A DNA stretch of 64,000 nt. Origin: Variovorax paradoxus (GTDB taxonomy: Bacteria > Pseudomonadota > Gammaproteobacteria > Burkholderiales > Burkholderiaceae_C). The DNA lies in NCBI RefSeq assembly GCF_018614955.1, contig NZ_JAGGNV010000027.1:62001-126000 (forward strand), in the 5' to 3' direction. Each line of letters opens with the position of its first letter. Position 1 is the stretch's first letter. Position numbers and translations under genes: made by a program. Under the pieces are notes generated by a model. The model made no database searches. It was not told the origin of the DNA and saw only the letters and a program-made list of their open reading frames with translations. This document shows positions 36,419-47,679 of this stretch, piece by piece.

Positions 36419-37630
36419 ATGACGACGAACACCGCAGAACAAGCCGTCCGCGGCCCGCTGTCGGGCATCCGCGTGCTCGACCTCAGCGCCTACATCGCGG
36501 GGCCCTACGGCTGCACGCTGCTGGCCGACATGGGGGCGGCCGTGGTCAAGATCGAGCCGCCCGGCGGCGACAACCTGCGCAAGTACCCGTCCACGCTGGA
36601 GGCCGAGAGCCGCGCCTTCATCGGCGTCAACCGCAACAAGCGGGGGCTGGCGCTGGACCTCAAGAAGCCGGAAGGCCTGGAGGTGCTGCATCGCCTGCTC
36701 GGCGAGGCCGACGTGCTGGTCCACAACTTCAGGCCGGCGGTCCCGCCGCGGCTCGGCATCGCCTACGAGCAGCTGCGCGAACGCTATCCGGCGCTGGTCT
36801 ACTGCGCCGTCACGGGCTACGGCGAAGTGGGCCCGCTCAAGGACAAGGCCGGCTACGACCAGGTGCTGCAAAGCATGACCGGCATCTGCGCAATGCAGGG
36901 CAAGGCGGGCGGCCCGCCGGAGATCGTCTACGGCTCGGTGGTCGACTACTACGCGGCCTCGATGCTGGCCATGGGCGTCAGCGCGGCGCTGGTGGAGCGC
37001 GCCCGCAGCGGCCGCGGGCAGTACGTCGGCGTCTCCTTGCTGCGCAGCGCGCTGGCGATGCAGTCGGCGCGCCTCGTGTGGGCCGACGGCGAGGGCAGGG
37101 AGGTCGGGCGCGACATGCGCTCGGGCGGCGTCACGGGGCTGCATCCCACGCGCGAGAGCTACCTCTACCTGTCCGCCAACACGGCGCATTTCTGGTCGGC
37201 GCTGTGCGAACGCACCGGCCTGCAGGCGCTGGCTGCCGATCCGCGCTACGACACGGTGCGCAAGCGCGCGCAGCACGCGGCCGAGATCGTGCCGCGCCTG
37301 CGCGCCGCGCTGCAGCAGCACAGCGCGCTCGAATGGGAGGCCATCTTCGGCGAAGCGGTGCCCTGTGCGGCGGCGCGCGCGGTCGAGGACATGTTCGTGC
37401 ACGAGCAGGTGCTGGCCGAGCAGATGGTGGCGCACTACACGCATCCGGAGGTGGGCGGCTACCGCGGCTTCGACAAGCCGGTCAAGTTCGGCAGCACGCC
37501 CGGACCCGCACCCTTCGCATCGCCCGGCTTCGGCCAGCATGCGGCCGACATCCTGGCGGCGCACGGCTACAGCGAGGAAGAGATCGCCCGGCTGCGTTCG
37601 CTCGACGTGCTGCCCGCGCGGATGGCCTGA
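36419..37630 (+). CDS. CaiB/BaiF family (class III) CoA-transferase
   Basis: A 403-aa class III CoA-transferase with N-terminal GIRVLDLSAYIAGPY, ADMGAAVVKIEPP and the catalytic aspartate D176 (YGSVVDYYAAS). It moves CoA between acyl groups, here presumably activating the imported acid before the CitE-like lyase acts. ATG 36419 has AAGG about seven bases upstream; ATG 36398, overlapping the previous stop, is an alternative adding seven residues. Last gene of the operon starting at 32581. Confidence 0.92.
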   Translation: MTTNTAEQAVRGPLSGIRVLDLSAYIAGPYGCTLLADMGAAVVKIEPPGGDNLRKYPSTLEAESRAFIGVNRNKRGLALDLKKPEGLEVLHRLLGEADVLVHNFRPAVPPRLGIAYEQLRERYPALVYCAVTGYGEVGPLKDKAGYDQVLQSMTGICAMQGKAGGPPEIVYGSVVDYYAASMLAMGVSAALVERARSGRGQYVGVSLLRSALAMQSARLVWADGEGREVGRDMRSGGVTGLHPTRESYLYLSANTAHFWSALCERTGLQALAADPRYDTVRKRAQHAAEIVPRLRAALQQHSALEWEAIFGEAVPCAAARAVEDMFVHEQVLAEQMVAHYTHPEVGGYRGFDKPVKFGSTPGPAPFASPGFGQHAADILAAHGYSEEEIARLRSLDVLPARMA

Positions 37631-37638
37631 GCCGGCGC

Positions 37639-38340
37639 CTAGGCGCGCGAAGCGCGCGCGGGCTTGCGATGCGCGCGCGCGAGCGCGTCCAGCCCGGCGA
37701 ACATGTAGCGCATCAGGTCTTCGAGCAGCCCCTCGCTGTCTTTCGCGATCGCGGGCAGGACCTTGCTCGGTATCTCCTTCGGCGCGACCAGCATCACGAT
37801 GCAGGGCAGCACGGAGAACACGAGGGCGCGCTGCACCGCGGGATGGTCCGGCGGCAGTTCCAGGATCTCCGAGATCAGGCCCAGCAGCAGCCGGGCCTTG
37901 GGCCGCACCGCCTTGTCGACCAGCGCGGGCGCCAGCGGCCCCGGCGACATGAACTCGCGCAGCATGACGCGAAAGCCCCAGGGCGCGGGCTCGCGCGAAG
38001 AGGGCGCCAGCATGTGCGCGAGCAGCGCGCGCAGCTTCTGCCGCGGATCGCCGAGCGAGCGCGTCATCTCGACCAGCTCGTCGACGCTCACGATCTGGCG
38101 GTGCGCCTCGACCAGCACCTCTTCATACAAGGCCTCGCGGCTGCCGAAGTGGTAATTGACCGAGGCCATCGGCGTGCCCGCGCGTTCGCAGATCTCCTTG
38201 CTGGTGGCATCGGCATAGCCGCGCTCGGCGAACACCCGGCCGGCGGTTTCGAGCAGGTGCGATCGGGTGGCGGCGCCGTCGGGGCGCGGTGCGCGCCGCA
38301 CGGGCGCGGCGAGAGCCTTCTTTTTCGCGGTGGTTGACAT
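37639..38340 (-). CDS. TetR-family repressor (CecR/YbiH-like)
   Basis: A 233-aa TetR-type repressor: Lys/Arg-rich tail, HTH at ~46-66 (TSKEICERAGTPMASVNYHFGS), then a helical ligand domain resembling the DUF1956 type of CecR, which controls HlyD/ABC exporters. It is divergent from the exporter operon at 38443-44989, and the 102-bp gap contains an 18-bp perfect palindrome, so local repression of the pump and of itself is expected. Confidence 0.92.
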   Translation of the reverse strand: MSTTAKKKALAAPVRRAPRPDGAATRSHLLETAGRVFAERGYADATSKEICERAGTPMASVNYHFGSREALYEEVLVEAHRQIVSVDELVEMTRSLGDPRQKLRALLAHMLAPSSREPAPWGFRVMLREFMSPGPLAPALVDKAVRPKARLLLGLISEILELPPDHPAVQRALVFSVLPCIVMLVAPKEIPSKVLPAIAKDSEGLLEDLMRYMFAGLDALARAHRKPARASRA

Positions 38341-38368
38341 AAGACTGCAGGAAAGGCGGAATTAGTTT

Positions 38369-38386
38369 GAATTTGAATTCAAATTC
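38369..38386. promoter_or_regulatory. TetR operator, 18-bp perfect palindrome
   Basis: GAATTTGAATTCAAATTC is self-complementary over all 18 bp, 29 bp from the tetR start and 57 bp before hlyD. It is strikingly AT-rich against the local background. Size and position fit the operator of the adjacent TetR protein. Confidence 0.85.
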
Positions 38387-38442
38387 GTTATCATCCAGTC
38401 TACTTCATCGACGACGCACCGGCGAGAAAGCAAGAGCAAGCC

Positions 38443-39470
38443 ATGAACAAGAAGCCTCTCATCGTTGGCGCCATCGTCCTGCTGGCGGCCGTCGCTTCGG
38501 CCGCCTGGTACTTCAACCGCAAGCCCGCCGACAGCGACACGCTGGTGCTCTACGGCAACGTCGATGTGCGCCAGGTCTCGCTGGCCTTCAACGGCAGCGA
38601 GCGCATCGGCAGGCTCGAGGTGCAGGAGGGCGACCATGTGAAGGCCGGCCAGGTGCTGGGCGCGCTGGACACGCGCACGCTCGAACTGCGCGCGGCCCAG
38701 GCGCAAGCGCAGATCAGCGTACAGCAGCAGGCGCTGCAGCGCCTGAAGACCGGCAGCCGTCCCGAGGAAGTGGCGCAGGCGCGCGCCAGCGTGTCGGCCG
38801 CCCAGGCCGATGCCGAGCTCGCGCGCCAGCAGCTCGATCGGCTGCAAGGCATCCGCCAGACCACCGCCGGCCGCGCGGTGAGCCAGCAGGACCTCGACAG
38901 CGCGCAGGCGCGCCGCAAGGTGGCCGAGGCGCAGCTCGAGAACGCACGCAAGGCGCAGCAGCTGGTCGTGACCGGACCGCGCAAGGAAGACATCGCGCAG
39001 GCCCAGGCCCAGTTGGAAGTCGCGCGCGCCGAGCTCGCGCTGCTGCAACACCAGTTGAGCCAGGCCGAGCTCAAGGCGCCCATCGACGCCGTGGTGCGCG
39101 CGCGCCTGATGGAGCCGGGCGACATGGCCTCGCCGCAGCGCCCGGTGTTCACGCTCGCGATCACCGATCCCAAGTGGGTGCGCGCCTATGTGACGGAGGC
39201 CGACCTCGGACGCATCAAGCCCGGCATGGCCGCCACGCTCGCGACCGACAGCCACCCGAACCAGCCGCTCGGCGGCAAGGTGGGCTACATCTCCTCGGTG
39301 GCCGAGTTCACGCCCAAGACCGTGCAGACCGAGGAGCTGCGCAGCAGCCTGGTCTACGAGATCCGCGTGCTGGCCGACGACAAGGAAGACCGGCTCCGGC
39401 TGGGCATGCCGGTCACGGTCCGGCTGTCGCTCGACGGCGCCAAGGTCGCGGCGGCCGGAGGCGTGCGCTG

Positions 39471-39471
<1 letters not shown>
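38443..39471 (+). CDS. HlyD-type membrane fusion protein (YbhG-like)
   Basis: A 342-aa periplasmic adaptor: N-terminal anchor at residues 5-22, beta-barrel/lipoyl segment (LYGNVDVRQVSLAFNGSERI), a long coiled-coil hairpin (~75-225, rich in Ala/Gln) and the second lipoyl part (APIDAVVRARLMEPGD). It links the inner-membrane ABC transporter with the NodT outer-membrane channel encoded downstream. First gene of a five-gene operon under the TetR operator; its TGA overlaps the next ATG by one base. Confidence 0.93.
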
Positions 39472-41230
<1,759 letters not shown>

Positions 41231-41234
<4 letters not shown>

Positions 41235-42352
41235 GCGGTTTCTGGCGCCGGCTCATCGCCCTCACGCGCAAGGAAACGCGGCAGCTCGTGCGCGACCCGA
41301 GCAGCATCGCCATCGGCATCCTGCTGCCGATCATCCTGATCCTGATCTTCGGCTACGGCCTCTCGCTGGACGTCAAGAACGCGCCGCTCGCGGTGGTGAT
41401 GGAGGACAGCTCGCCCACGGCCGCCGATGCGGTGGCCGGGCTGCAGCTCACGCCCTATATCTCGCCCGTCATGCTGGGCTCGATGCGCGATGCCGAGCTT
41501 TTGATGCGCGAGCGCAAGGTCGACGGCATCGTGCGCGTGCCCGGCGATTTCTCGCGCCGTCTCGCGGCCGGCGATGCGCGGATCCAGGTCATCGTGCACG
41601 GCGCCGATGCGGGCCGCGCCAGCATCGTGCTGCGCTACGCCATGGCCGCGCTCGGAGGCAACGCGCAACGGCAGGCCGATCGCGGACAACCCGGCACCGG
41701 CATCGGCACGGTCAGCATCGAGCAGCGCATGTGGTTCAACAGCGCCAACACCAGCACCTGGTACCTGGTGCCGGGGCTGATCGTGCTGATCATGACGCTG
41801 GTCGGCGCCTTCCTCACGGCGCTGGTGATGGCGCGCGAATGGGAGCGCGGCACGCTGGAGGCGCTGTTCGTCACGCCGGTGCGGCCGGTCGAGATCCTGC
41901 TGGCGAAGATCATTCCCTACTTCGGCATCGGCATGGTCGGGCTCGCGCTGTGCCTCGTCGCCGCCCGCTTCCTGTTCGAGGTGCCGATGGTCGGCTCGCT
42001 CGCGCTCGTGATCCTGAGTGCCATGCTCTACATGCTGGTCGCGGTGGGCATCGGGCTGGTCATCTCCTCGGTCACGCGCAACCAGTTCCTCGCGAGCCAG
42101 GTCGCGCTGCTCGCGAGCTTCCTGCCCTCGCTGATGCTCTCGGGCTTTCTCTTCGACCTGCGCAACGTGCCGACGGCGGTGCGCATCGTGGGCCAGGCGC
42201 TGCCGGCCACCTACTTCATGGAACTGATCCGCACGCTGTTCCTGGCCGGCGACGTCTGGCCGCTGGTGCTGCGCAACTGCGCGATCCTGATCGTCTATGC
42301 GGTGCTGCTGCTCGGCCTGGCGCGCTTCGTCACGCGCAAGAAACTCGACTGA
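41231..42352 (+). CDS. ABC-2 type exporter permease (YbhS-like)
   Basis: A 373-aa permease with an N-terminal helix (~25-45), a ~130-residue periplasmic domain and five C-terminal helices (TWYLVPGLIVLIMTLVGAF first), the layout of ABC-2 exporters such as YbhS. The EWERGTLEALFVTPV coupling segment contacts the ATPase. It starts with an ATGA overlap and is followed by a homologous permease 10 bp on, probably forming a heterodimer. Confidence 0.93.
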
Positions 42353-42362
42353 AGGCTTCGCC

Positions 42363-43493
42363 ATGCACGGTTCATTCGTCGCGCTCCTGCTTCGCATCGC
42401 CAACCTCTGCCGCAAGGAGTTCCTGGCGATCCTGAAGGACCCGTCCAGCCGCGCCATCCTGGTGGTGCCAGCGCTGATGCAGAGCCTGCTGTTCGGCTAC
42501 GCCGCCACCTACGACCTCCGCAACGTCGACTACGCGCTGCTCGACCAGAGCAGGAGCGGCGCCTCGACGGCGCTGGTCGCCAAGCTCGACGGCACCGGCG
42601 TCTTCCGCCGCGCCGCCACGCTCGCCACCCAGGCCGACATCGCGCGCGTGATCGATGCGCAGCAGGCGCTGCTGGTGGTCCAGATCGGCCCGCAGTTCGA
42701 AGAGCAGCTGCGCGCGGGCGAGAGCGCGCCGATCCAGCTCGTCATCGATGCCCGCAACTCGAACACGGCCGGTTCCGCCGGCGGCTACATCGCCTCCGTG
42801 GTCGCGGACTTCAACGACGAGTGGCGGCTGCAGCACGGCGGCGCGAAAGCGCCGGTGACCATCGCCTCGCGCGCCTGGTACAACCCGAACCTCGAGACGC
42901 GCTGGAACCTGATGCCCGGCATGATCGCCGCGCTCAGCATGCTGCAGACGCTGCTGCTGACGGCCTTGTCGGTGGCGCGCGAGCGCGAGCAGGGCACCTT
43001 CGACCAGCTGCTCGTCACGCCGCTGTCGCCGATGGAGATCATGGTCGGCAAGGCGGTGCCGCCGGTGCTGATCGGGCTGGTGCAGTCCACCATCGTGCTG
43101 CTGGTCACGCTCTTGTGGTTCAAGGTGCCGATGGCCGGCTCCTTCGTCACGCTCTATACCGGCCTCGCTTGCTTCACCATCGCGAGCGTGGGCATCGGCC
43201 TGTCGATCTCTGCGGTGTCGGCCAGCATGCAGCAGGCCATGCTCTACACCTTCGTGCTGATCATGCCGCTGATGCTGCTGTCGGGGCTGACGACGCCGGT
43301 CAGCAACATGCCGCAAGCGCTGCAGATCGCGACCCTGGCCAATCCGCTGCGCTTCGCGATCGACCTGGTGCAGCGCGTCTACCTCGAGGGCGTGGGCCTC
43401 CTGACTGTCTGGCACAACCTCATCCCGCTGCTCGTCATCGCGGTCATCACGCTGCCGCTGGCCGCCTGGCTTTTCCGCAACCGTCTTGTTTGA
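42363..43493 (+). CDS. ABC-2 type exporter permease (YbhR-like)
   Basis: A 376-aa partner permease with the same layout: N-terminal helix (~32-47), periplasmic domain to ~180, then five helices. Coupling segment AREREQGTFDQLLVTPLSP. ATG 42363 gives the conserved start; the longer frame overlaps the first permease. Together with HlyD, the fused ATPase and NodT it makes a tripartite drug or toxic-compound exporter. Confidence 0.93.
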   Translation: MHGSFVALLLRIANLCRKEFLAILKDPSSRAILVVPALMQSLLFGYAATYDLRNVDYALLDQSRSGASTALVAKLDGTGVFRRAATLATQADIARVIDAQQALLVVQIGPQFEEQLRAGESAPIQLVIDARNSNTAGSAGGYIASVVADFNDEWRLQHGGAKAPVTIASRAWYNPNLETRWNLMPGMIAALSMLQTLLLTALSVAREREQGTFDQLLVTPLSPMEIMVGKAVPPVLIGLVQSTIVLLVTLLWFKVPMAGSFVTLYTGLACFTIASVGIGLSISAVSASMQQAMLYTFVLIMPLMLLSGLTTPVSNMPQALQIATLANPLRFAIDLVQRVYLEGVGLLTVWHNLIPLLVIAVITLPLAAWLFRNRLV

Positions 43494-43510
43494 AGAAAAG
43501 GGGACACGAC

Positions 43511-44989
43511 ATGAAGATCTCCCATCGACTCCTCCATGCGCTGCCGGCGTTCGCGGCCCTGATGCTGGCCGGCTGCGCCGTCGGTCCTGATTTCAAGGCG
43601 CCGACGCCCGCGGCGCCTGCCGACTTCTCGGCCTGGCACGGCGGCTCGCCCGAGCTGCTCGATCCGCAGCTTCGAAGCACGGCGAGCGCACCGATCGGCT
43701 GGTCCGTCTTCGCCGACCCGGTGCTCGATGCGCTCCAGGCCAAGGCGCTCGCGGCCAACCACGACCTGCAGACGGCGGCGCTGCGCTTCGCGCAAAGCCG
43801 AACGCAAAGACAGGCGGCGGAGGCCCAGCGCGGCCCGCAGCTCAACGCCAGCGCGGCGGCGACGCGCCAGCGCCAGAGCGAATTCGGCTCGGGCACGCGC
43901 CTGATCGACGCGCTCAATCCTTCGAACCGCGAGGAGCTGATCGGCGTGCTGAGCGAACCGCACAACCTCTACCAGGCCGGCTTCGATGCCGCCTGGGAGC
44001 TCGATCTGTGGGGCCGCGTGCGGCGCTCGATCGAGGCGGCGGACGCCAACCTCGCGGCCTCGCAGGCGATGCTGGCGCAGGTGCAGCTGAGCGTGCAGTC
44101 CGAGCTGGCGCGCAACTACTTCGAGCTGCGCACCGCGCAGCGCCAGTTGCGCATCACGCGCGCCGACATCGCCGCGGCCGAGGAGACGCTCGAACTGGTC
44201 AAGGCCCGCGCCGACGGCGGCCTCACGACCGACCTCGACGTGACGCGCCAGCGCGCGCAGACGGCCGACTTGCGCGCGCGGCTGCCGCAACTGCTGGCGC
44301 AGGAGGCGCAGGCCGTCAACCAGATCACGCTGCTGGTCGGCGAGCGCCCCGGCGCGCTGCAGGCGCAACTGCTCGAGCGTGCCGATGCGCCCGCGAGCGC
44401 ATTGCCCGATCTCTCGCCCGGCCTGCCTTCGGAGGCCGCGCTGCGCCGGCCCGACATCCAGCGCGCGCAGGCGCAACTGCATGCGGCCACCGCCAGTATC
44501 GGCGTCGCCGTCGCCGACCTGTACCCGCGCATCACGCTGGGCGCGAACTTCGGCTTCGAATCGGTCGGAAGCCGCAGCTTCGGCGAATGGGGCAGCCGGC
44601 AGTGGTCGGTCGGCCCGAGCCTGCAGCTGCCGATCTTCGACGGCGGGCGGCGCCGCAGCACGGTGACCCTGCGCGAGCTGCAGCAGCAGGAGGCCGCGGT
44701 GGCCTGGCAGCAGACGGTGCTGAAGGCCTGGCACGAGATCGACGATGCCTTGAGCGCCTACACGGCAGACCGGCAGCGCCACCTGCAACTGGTGGAGAAG
44801 GAGCGCCACAGCCGCGACGCCCGGGAATTGGCGCGCGTGCGCTACGACAACGGCCTGACCGACTTCCTGGTCCAGCTCGATGCCGAGCGCACGCTGCTGC
44901 AGGCGCAGCGCGACCAGGTGGCCAGCAGCGGACGGCTGGCGCTGGACCTCGTGATGCTGACCAAGGCCCTCGGCGGCACGGCGCACTAG
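43511..44989 (+). CDS. NodT-family outer-membrane efflux lipoprotein
   Basis: A 492-aa TolC-like channel lipoprotein: signal peptide with lipobox LAGC (C22), CAVGPDFKAP start, two OEP repeats with heptad-rich coiled coils (AWELDLWGRVRRSIEAA; ADLYPRITLGANFGF). It completes the tripartite exporter. GGGGACACGAC precedes the ATG at 43511. The stop shares a CTAG tetramer with the stop of the convergent HxlR gene. Confidence 0.94.
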   Translation: MKISHRLLHALPAFAALMLAGCAVGPDFKAPTPAAPADFSAWHGGSPELLDPQLRSTASAPIGWSVFADPVLDALQAKALAANHDLQTAALRFAQSRTQRQAAEAQRGPQLNASAAATRQRQSEFGSGTRLIDALNPSNREELIGVLSEPHNLYQAGFDAAWELDLWGRVRRSIEAADANLAASQAMLAQVQLSVQSELARNYFELRTAQRQLRITRADIAAAEETLELVKARADGGLTTDLDVTRQRAQTADLRARLPQLLAQEAQAVNQITLLVGERPGALQAQLLERADAPASALPDLSPGLPSEAALRRPDIQRAQAQLHAATASIGVAVADLYPRITLGANFGFESVGSRSFGEWGSRQWSVGPSLQLPIFDGGRRRSTVTLRELQQQEAAVAWQQTVLKAWHEIDDALSAYTADRQRHLQLVEKERHSRDARELARVRYDNGLTDFLVQLDAERTLLQAQRDQVASSGRLALDLVMLTKALGGTAH

Positions 44990-45678
44990 GCCCCCCGGGC
45001 GGCCTCGCGCGTCTCGGCGAAAGCGCTGCGACCCAGCCAGCGCCACAGGTCGCGCGCATCGCGCGCGGTGCCCGTAACGCGCAACCGGCGTTCGCAGATC
45101 AGCGCGTCGGCGTCGCGGTCACCGGTCCAGACTTCGGTCAGTGCCAGCACCGTCGATTCGACGATCAGCGTCGCGTCCTCGCCGGGATCGTCGCGGCACA
45201 GGTCGGCGCTGCCCTTGTCCACCACCAGCCACCAGCGGCGCTCGCCCTCGGGCGCGTCGGTGAAGCGGAAGTGGACGACGACGCAGCGTCCGCGCGGGCA
45301 TTCGTCGAGCCGCACGAAGCGGCGGATGTCCCACATCAGGAAGCCGGCGTCGAGCTGGCCGCGCTTCAGGCGGCTGCCGATCCAGCGTGCGCCCCAGTGG
45401 CCCAGCGCCATCACGATCGGCCGCAACTCCTCGCCGGCACCGGTGAGGTGGTACTCCGCCGACACGCCCGTGCCCTGCACGCGCTTGACGACACCGACCT
45501 CCTCGAGCTTGCGCAGCCGCTGCGCGAGCAGCGAGCCCGACATGCGCGGGACGCCGCGGCGGATGTCGTTGAAGCGGGTGCTGCCGCACATCAGTTCGCG
45601 CACGACCAAGGGCGTCCAGCGCTCGCAGAGCACTTCGGCGCCGCGCGCGACGGTGCAGAACTGGCCGTAGTCGATCAT
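44986..45678 (-). CDS. HxlR-family regulator with C-terminal SCP2-like domain
   Basis: A 230-aa protein: HxlR winged helix at ~1-100 (LCERWTPLVVRELMCGSTRFNDI, then GVPRMSGSLLAQRLRKLEEVG) joined to a ~110-residue C-terminal part with SCP2/sterol-carrier-like features (ADLCRDDPGEDATLIVES). The added domain may bind a hydrophobic ligand and make this a one-component sensor. It is divergent from the methyltransferase gene at 45789, its likely target. Confidence 0.85.
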   Translation of the reverse strand: MIDYGQFCTVARGAEVLCERWTPLVVRELMCGSTRFNDIRRGVPRMSGSLLAQRLRKLEEVGVVKRVQGTGVSAEYHLTGAGEELRPIVMALGHWGARWIGSRLKRGQLDAGFLMWDIRRFVRLDECPRGRCVVVHFRFTDAPEGERRWWLVVDKGSADLCRDDPGEDATLIVESTVLALTEVWTGDRDADALICERRLRVTGTARDARDLWRWLGRSAFAETREAARGA

Positions 45679-45788
45679 GGAGCGAATCTATTCCTGTCGG
45701 CCCGGCAAGGCCAGTTCAAATTCTGGACTGGCGCGCAGGGCTGTGCGCAACGATGCTTCATGCACCTTCTTTCTTCTGGAGACGCACC

Positions 45789-46658
45789 ATGAGCACCGTT
45801 CTGCAGCCGGCATTCGATGCCGCCGCCTTCAAGACCACGACGCGCGCGCAGTGGCAGGCCGCCGCCGAGGCCTGGCACCGCTGGGGCCCCTTCGTCGGCG
45901 ACTGGCTCGGCGAGGCGACCGAGACCATGTTCGACCTGGCACGCATCGGCCCGGGCTCCCGGGTGCTCGACGTCGCGGCGGGCGCCGGCGAACAGTCGAT
46001 CTCGGCGGCGCGGCGCGTGGGCGAAAGCGGCCATGTGCTCGCCACCGACATCGCACCGGCCTTGCTCGAACGCGCGGCCGCGGACGCCCGGACGGCCGGC
46101 CTCTCCAACGTCGAAACGCGCGAGCTCGACGGCGAGGCGCTCGACGCGCTGCCCGCCGGCTCCTTCGACGCCGCGATCAGCCGCGTCGGCCTGATCTACT
46201 TTCCCGACCAGCAGCGCGCGCTCGCGGGCATGTGCCGCGCGTTGCGGCCCGGGGGGCGGGTGGCGGCCATCGTCTATTCGACGCCCGAGCGCAACGCCTT
46301 CTTCTCGATCCCCGTGAAGATCATCCGCGAGCGCGCCAAGCTGCCGGCGCCGCTGCCCGGGCAACCGGGGCCGTTCTCGCTCGGCGCCGAGGGCGTGCTC
46401 GAAGCCGCCTTCACCAAGGCCGGCTTGCGCGACATCGAGGTGCGCAAGGTGCCGTCGCCGGTTAAGCTGCCGAGTGCGGCGGAATGCGTGCGCTTCGAGC
46501 GCGAGTCCTTCGGTGCGCTGCACCAGATGATGGTGGCCTTGAGCGAAACGGAGCGAGCGCAGGCCTGGCAGGCCATCGAGGAGGCCTTGCGCACCTTCGA
46601 AACCGGCGACGGCTTCGTCGGGCCGTGCGAGATGCTGGTGGGCGCGGGGACCGTCTAG
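45789..46658 (+). CDS. Class I SAM-dependent methyltransferase
   Basis: A 289-aa methyltransferase with motif I VLDVAAGAGEQSI, the acidic end of beta-2 (ATDI), and the UbiE-like post-I segment RALRPGGRVA. Small-molecule acceptor unknown. ATG 45789 has TGGAG nine bases upstream. Divergent from the HxlR gene, convergent with a LysR gene whose stop shares a CTAG with its own. Confidence 0.9.
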   Translation: MSTVLQPAFDAAAFKTTTRAQWQAAAEAWHRWGPFVGDWLGEATETMFDLARIGPGSRVLDVAAGAGEQSISAARRVGESGHVLATDIAPALLERAAADARTAGLSNVETRELDGEALDALPAGSFDAAISRVGLIYFPDQQRALAGMCRALRPGGRVAAIVYSTPERNAFFSIPVKIIRERAKLPAPLPGQPGPFSLGAEGVLEAAFTKAGLRDIEVRKVPSPVKLPSAAECVRFERESFGALHQMMVALSETERAQAWQAIEEALRTFETGDGFVGPCEMLVGAGTV

Positions 46659-47557
46659 GCGCGCAGGTGGCGGACCAGCAGGTCCGCCGCCGGCGACAGC
46701 AGCTCGCCGGTCTTGGTCGCCATCATCAGCCGCCGCACCGCCCACGCGTCCTTGAGCCGCACCACCCGCAGATCGAGCGCGATCACCTGCGCCTTGCAGG
46801 CCGCCAGCGGCACCACGCCGATGCCGAGGTTGGCCGCGATCATGTGGCACATGGCGTCGAAGCTGCGCACCTGCACGCGCAGCCGCATCGGGATGCCGGC
46901 CTGCTCGGCGGCGCGCGAGGTCAGCTCCAGCAATGAGCTGCTGCGGTTCAGGCCGACGAACTCGTGCGCGAGGCAGGTCTTGAAATCGGCGCGCCGCGTG
47001 CGCGCCAGCGGATGCTGCCTGGCGCACAGCACCACCAGCTCGTCGGTCTGGAAGGGCGCCACGTCCAGGCCGTAGGTGGGCGTGTTCTCGGCGAACACTC
47101 CGACGTCCGCGAGACCATCGACCAGCGCGCGGACGATGTCGCCGCTCAACTGCTCCTCGACCTCGACGCGGATGTCCGGATGGCGTTCGAGAAAGGTCGC
47201 CAGCGCCGCCGGCAGGAACTCGGTGAGCGCCGACATGTTGGCCCACAGGCGCACATGGCCGCGCACGCCGCTCGAGTAGTCCTTGAGCTCGGTGCTGAAC
47301 TGCTCGAAGCCCTGGAACAGCCGCATCGCATGCTGCATCGCGACGTGGCCGGCCGGCGTCAGCGCAATGCCCTGCGGGCTGCGGTCGAGCAGCTTCGAGC
47401 CGGTGGCGTTCTCGAAATCCGACAGGCGCCGGCTCGCGGCCGACAAGGCCAGGTGGCAGGCCTCGGCGCCCTTGGTGATGCTGCCCGACTGGGCCACCGC
47501 GCAGAACAGGCGCAGGGTGACGAAGTCGACGCGGGCCGGGTTGATGGTGCTCGCCAT
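46655..47557 (-). CDS. LysR-family regulator
   Basis: A 300-aa LTTR: wHTH at ~1-65 (FCAVAQSGSITKGAEACHL, SRRLSDFENATGSKLLDRSP), effector domain beyond ~95. Divergent from the CaiB-HMGL-VOC-Bug operon starting at 47680, which it presumably controls. Confidence 0.92.
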   Translation of the reverse strand: MASTINPARVDFVTLRLFCAVAQSGSITKGAEACHLALSAASRRLSDFENATGSKLLDRSPQGIALTPAGHVAMQHAMRLFQGFEQFSTELKDYSSGVRGHVRLWANMSALTEFLPAALATFLERHPDIRVEVEEQLSGDIVRALVDGLADVGVFAENTPTYGLDVAPFQTDELVVLCARQHPLARTRRADFKTCLAHEFVGLNRSSSLLELTSRAAEQAGIPMRLRVQVRSFDAMCHMIAANLGIGVVPLAACKAQVIALDLRVVRLKDAWAVRRLMMATKTGELLSPAADLLVRHLRA

Positions 47558-47579
47558 CGGGCCATTCTAGGCCGGGGGG

Positions 47580-47596
47580 CTTCGCGTTTCGCGAAG
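47580..47596. promoter_or_regulatory. Candidate LysR operator, CTTCGCG-TTT-CGCGAAG
   Basis: Perfect 7-bp inverted repeat with a 3-bp centre, 23 bp from the LysR start and 84 bp before the CoA-transferase start. It could be an LTTR site or a hairpin; position favours an operator. Confidence 0.5.
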
Positions 47597-47679
47597 GGGT
47601 GCTGCCGTCATGGCAATTCCGCAAACCGCGATGCTTTTCTACAGTGCAGCCATCGAACAGCAAAGAGAGACAAGGGCAA

